Shown: positions 62,122 through 64,000 of the stretch, in pieces
Layout of the letters: each line of letters starts with the position of its first letter
Numbering within the stretch: position 1 is the first letter of the stretch
Assembly (NCBI RefSeq): GCF_032399705.1
Contig: NZ_CP135922.1
Coordinates: forward strand, 2,170,001-2,234,000
DNA length: 64,000 nt
Source: Paenibacillus sp. BIC5C1
Lineage (GTDB): Bacteria; Bacillota; Bacilli; Paenibacillales; Paenibacillaceae
Direction of reading: 5' to 3'
Made by a program: the position numbers and the translations under genes
Notes under the pieces: model-generated
Database searches by the model: none
The model's input: only the letters and a program-made list of their open reading frames with translations
What the model was told of the DNA's origin: nothing

Positions 62122-62157
62122 GAGACCTAAATGACTTTTCATTTAGGTCTCTTTTTG
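62122..62157 (+). terminator. Terminator after the 109-residue gene
   Basis: GAGACCTAAATGA pairs perfectly with TCATTTAGGTCTC around a four-base loop, followed by five T. Confidence 0.95.
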
Positions 62158-62186
62158 TAAATAATTTTTTTGGGAAAGTAGGCGCC

Positions 62187-62411
62187 ATGAATATGATCAG
62201 TGATGCAGAATTGGATGCACTGCGTTTATCGGGTGAAAAAGTAAGGGTAGTACGGGACGAGATTCAGTCCAATGATGTGACAGGCATTGTAGTGGCCTGG
62301 GACGGGGAGCAGGTGCTCATTCGCCGTCAGAATCGTCGTGTGGTTAAGCTTGATCGGAATTATCAGTATCAGCTGTTCAGCGAACCACGCAAGAGCCCGC
62401 TCGAAGAATAG
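62187..62411 (+). CDS. Conserved hypothetical protein, 74 residues
   Basis: 74 residues; the ATG has a weak TAGGCG site. The pattern GEKVRVVRDEIQSNDVTGIVVAWDGEQVLIRRQNRRVVKLDRNY (in parts) looks like a small beta-barrel, such as an SH3/Sm-like fold. No family recognised. Its start is not certain (second ATG at 62193). Confidence 0.65.
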   Translation: MNMISDAELDALRLSGEKVRVVRDEIQSNDVTGIVVAWDGEQVLIRRQNRRVVKLDRNYQYQLFSEPRKSPLEE

Positions 62412-62527
62412 GACAGGCGTTTTTAGGTTCATTTACCATGGATGTATTGGCATAATTGCACCTCTCGGGAGAAAAGATAGGTACAGTGAGAGCTTGTAAC
62501 ATATCAGCCGAGAGGATGTGCGGTACC

Positions 62528-62857
62528 ATGACATTGATGAATGATAAGGTTCATGCCTATAAAGATCAGATTGGTGAATTAAGCGACGTGCTTCCAGCTG
62601 TGGTGAAGTCTTATCATGAATTCACTGGAGAATGTTTTCAGGCAGGTGAGATTGATGCCAAGACCAAACAGCTGATTGCGCTGGGCATTGGTTTGTTTGC
62701 AAACAATGAGGTATGTACGTTTTACCACGTGGAAGAAGCACGTGCCAAAGGAGCGACCGATCAGGAGATTATGGAGACGGTTGCTGTGGCTGGAGCAGTT
62801 GGCGGAGGCCATGCGTTGTCTCAGGGTGCATTGAGAGTACAGAAGGCTTTACATTAA
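62528..62857 (+). CDS. Carboxymuconolactone decarboxylase-like (AhpD-like) protein
   Basis: About 109 residues from the ATG at 62528; ATG at 62537 is also possible. The CMD domain shows KTKQLIALGIGLFANNEVCTFYHVEEARAKGAT (in parts) and EIMETVAVAGAVGGGHAL. The usual CxxC redox pair is reduced to one Cys, with Asn in place of the first, while the following His remains. AhpD-like members reduce peroxiredoxins, but without both Cys this one may act differently. A terminator follows at 62896. Confidence 0.87.
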   Translation: MTLMNDKVHAYKDQIGELSDVLPAVVKSYHEFTGECFQAGEIDAKTKQLIALGIGLFANNEVCTFYHVEEARAKGATDQEIMETVAVAGAVGGGHALSQGALRVQKALH

Positions 62858-62895
62858 AATCAATTTCAATATCACTGTAGACAAAGATAGACGAA

Positions 62896-62928
62896 GAAAA
62901 GGCTCCGGTTATAACCGAAGCCTTTTCG
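62896..62928. terminator. Two-way terminator between CMD-like and NlpC genes
   Basis: GAAAAGGCTcCGGTT pairs with AACCGaAGCCTTTTC at the junction of convergent genes. Confidence 0.88.
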
Positions 62929-62936
62929 TGTTTAAC

Positions 62937-63401
62937 TTATATTTTGCCCAGCATCTTGTTATACATAAACTGTCCCGTTACCCGGCGTGCTGTTACGTAA
63001 CGATCATTGAAGTAAGGATTGGATAATTGAGTGATGCTGACACCCTTGCTGCTTGAAGCATGAGCGAATTGTCCGCCCCCGATATATACACCTGTATGTG
63101 AAATGCCATTGCCCATCGTATTAAAGAATACCAGGTCACCCGTACGCAGATTAGCTTTGGATACCGGAGTGCCGGCCTTAGCTTGTTGCTGGGAAGTGCG
63201 TGGTAATTCAATGCTATATTTGTTGAAAATATATCTCATAAATCCAGAGCAATCAAATCCGGCCAATGTTGTGCCGCCCCATTTGTAAGGTATGCCTGTC
63301 ATGTTGTTAACGACGGTGTTAATACTGCTTGCCTCTGTGCTTGCTGCACCGGATGTAAATAGAACTGCTGCTCCAAAAATGGAGATGATAAGCTTTTTCA
63401 A
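62937..63401 (-). CDS. Secreted NlpC/P60 (C40) peptidoglycan hydrolase
   Basis: 154 residues from the TTG at 63401. Signal peptide (about 1-25, ending EASS), then a C40 domain. Catalytic Cys in AGFDCSGFMRY, His in HTGVYIGGGQ, and a third residue in AHASSSKGV. It cleaves peptidoglycan stem peptides outside the cell. The GAAGGGAGA ribosome-binding site is the 3' end of a c-di-AMP riboswitch, so translation should fall when c-di-AMP is high. The domain is minimal, with no wall-binding repeats. Confidence 0.94.
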   Translation of the reverse strand: MKKLIISIFGAAVLFTSGAASTEASSINTVVNNMTGIPYKWGGTTLAGFDCSGFMRYIFNKYSIELPRTSQQQAKAGTPVSKANLRTGDLVFFNTMGNGISHTGVYIGGGQFAHASSSKGVSITQLSNPYFNDRYVTARRVTGQFMYNKMLGKI

Positions 63402-63410
63402 AATTTTTGT

Positions 63411-63545
63411 TCTCCCTTCGATGCCTACGGAGTTAGCTAAGGGTTCGGTAGAAGGTTCCCTATATTTCCTATGTATAAGAATAATTCACCCAAAATGGTT
63501 CCCCCGTTTTCAAACATGAAACTCGGCAAATGAATAATTAAGTTT
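63411..63545 (-). promoter_or_regulatory. c-di-AMP riboswitch (ydaO/yuaA type)
   Basis: On the minus strand the conserved blocks appear in order: GGGGGAACCA, TTTGGGTGAATTATTC, TAGGGAACCTTCTACCGAACCC, TTAGCTAAC-TCCG, then GTAGGCATCGAAGGGAGA (shown in parts under 20 bases each here). This is the ydaO signature, which often controls NlpC/P60 genes. Binding of c-di-AMP turns such genes off. Here the last block contains the ribosome-binding site, so ligand-stabilised pairing likely blocks translation; no separate terminator is seen. Confidence 0.95.
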
Positions 63546-63560
63546 TTGTAACCTTTTGAA

Positions 63561-63589
63561 ACTATATTGCATAAATGCGAAAATGTCAA
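63561..63589 (-). promoter_or_regulatory. Promoter of the riboswitch-NlpC transcript
   Basis: On the minus strand TTGACA (63584-63589), 17-base spacer, TATAGT (63561-63566). The start would be near 63554, giving a leader that is almost wholly the riboswitch. Confidence 0.8.
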
Positions 63590-63800
63590 ACCGTTCTTGA
63601 ACACTTCTTATCATCTCAATGTTAACGGAATTATCGCTTTTTATGTAGAAATAACTCGAATGAAGTGTTTTAATAGATGACAAAAAAGTAACTACTGTTT
63701 CAGAGGGAAAGAAATTGGACAATTTATTGGCTTTCTCACATACGATTAGACTAGAATTAGTAGGTTAAGCCAATGAATTTGTTACATATTGTTGCAAATA

Positions 63801-63829
63801 TTGACAAAATACAACTTTTTGCATAGACT
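63801..63829 (+). promoter_or_regulatory. Promoter near the right edge
   Basis: TTGACA (63801-63806), 17-base spacer, TAGACT (63824-63829). Divergent from the riboswitch promoter and directed at the gene starting near 63952. Confidence 0.55.
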
Positions 63830-63951
63830 TCTAATTATGAGTTCCATTTATTGGATTTAAAGAAATAGTTTGAGTTTTAAAACAAATATAAGGAGGAAGT
63901 AGGCGCAAGGAAAACAGTTTGCAGAAAATGAATTGGGGAGTGTTCTAAACG

Positions 63952-64000
63952 ATGGTGAAGGAACAAGCAAGGTTTGCATCTTTGGTTATGGCATGTACAA
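63952..64000 (+). CDS. Start of a gene cut by the window edge
   Basis: ATG at 63952 with GGGGAG 12 bases before. The visible residues (MVKEQARFASLVMACT) look like the basic start and first hydrophobic residues of a signal peptide. Nothing more can be said; a further strong AGGAGG at about 63891 could belong to an upstream short frame. Confidence 0.4.
   Translation, partial: MVKEQARFASLVMACT

Noticed and set aside
63770..63800. WalR box near the right edge
   Set aside because: TGTTAC and TGTTGC are separated by four bases, not five, and the second half departs from the consensus.

Overview
The window looks like ordinary chromosome from a low-to-mid GC, Gram-positive, probably spore-forming Firmicute. 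Paenibacillus is my best guess. This is an inference from gene content (YtpB, YitT, YugP, YkvI, DUF624, DUF309 and DUF92 families, stand-alone RelQ-type synthetase, CimA), strong AGGAGG ribosome-binding sites, frequent TTG/GTG starts and a c-di-AMP riboswitch. No prophage, insertion sequence, CRISPR array, rRNA or tRNA was seen. Genes sit in short operons separated by clear intrinsic terminators.

Regions. 1-3.2 kb: CapA-like protein, glycerophosphodiesterase and FAH-family hydrolase. 3.8-8.9 kb: MarR regulator, arylsulfotransferase-like protein and a complete SsuABC-type importer, behind a promoter whose leader contains a strong terminator hairpin. 9-13.5 kb: DUF92 membrane protein, TetR regulator, Uup-like ABC-F ATPase and a coiled-coil protein. 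13.7-17.8 kb (minus strand): M42 aminopeptidase, LapA-like protein, oligoendopeptidase F with an in-frame alternative signal-peptide start, and two small proteins. 18-20.9 kb: cold-shock protein and two exporters. 21-24.7 kb (minus): a surface-protein cluster made of a small His/Lys-rich LPKTG protein, a class F-like sortase, an Amidase_6 protein and a SpoVB-like flippase. 25-33 kb: YtpB terpene synthase, PfkA, MATE exporter, DUF4015 glycosidase-like protein, YitT and a CshA-type helicase. 33.3-38.5 kb: YesL protein, a likely 6S RNA, Tpx, rhomboid, LysR and MerR regulators and YugP.

38.8-42.6 kb: ammonium transporter, GlnD-like nucleotidyltransferase and DEDDh exonuclease in one operon, converging on a JAMM protease. 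42.7-49 kb: TlpA thioredoxin, citramalate synthase, DNA polymerase IV, ferredoxin, L,D-transpeptidase and two tiny membrane proteins. 49.3-58.2 kb: class 2 PyrD, small alarmone synthetase with DUF309, thioredoxin, rRNA methyltransferase with pseudouridine synthase, a GC-rich hairpin-dense intergenic repeat, a HAD phosphatase, a three-repeat acidic protein and a GNAT. 58.5-64 kb: glycosyltransferase, YkvI transporter, Xpt, small conserved proteins and an NlpC/P60 hydrolase under a c-di-AMP riboswitch.

Most genes are housekeeping, stress or envelope functions. The least explained items are the sortase with its unusual LPKTG partner, the Amt/nucleotidyltransferase/exonuclease operon, the attenuated arylsulfotransferase-importer operon, the dual-start PepF and the GC-rich repeat at 55.3 kb. 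All family names come from motif recognition by eye; no database search was run.
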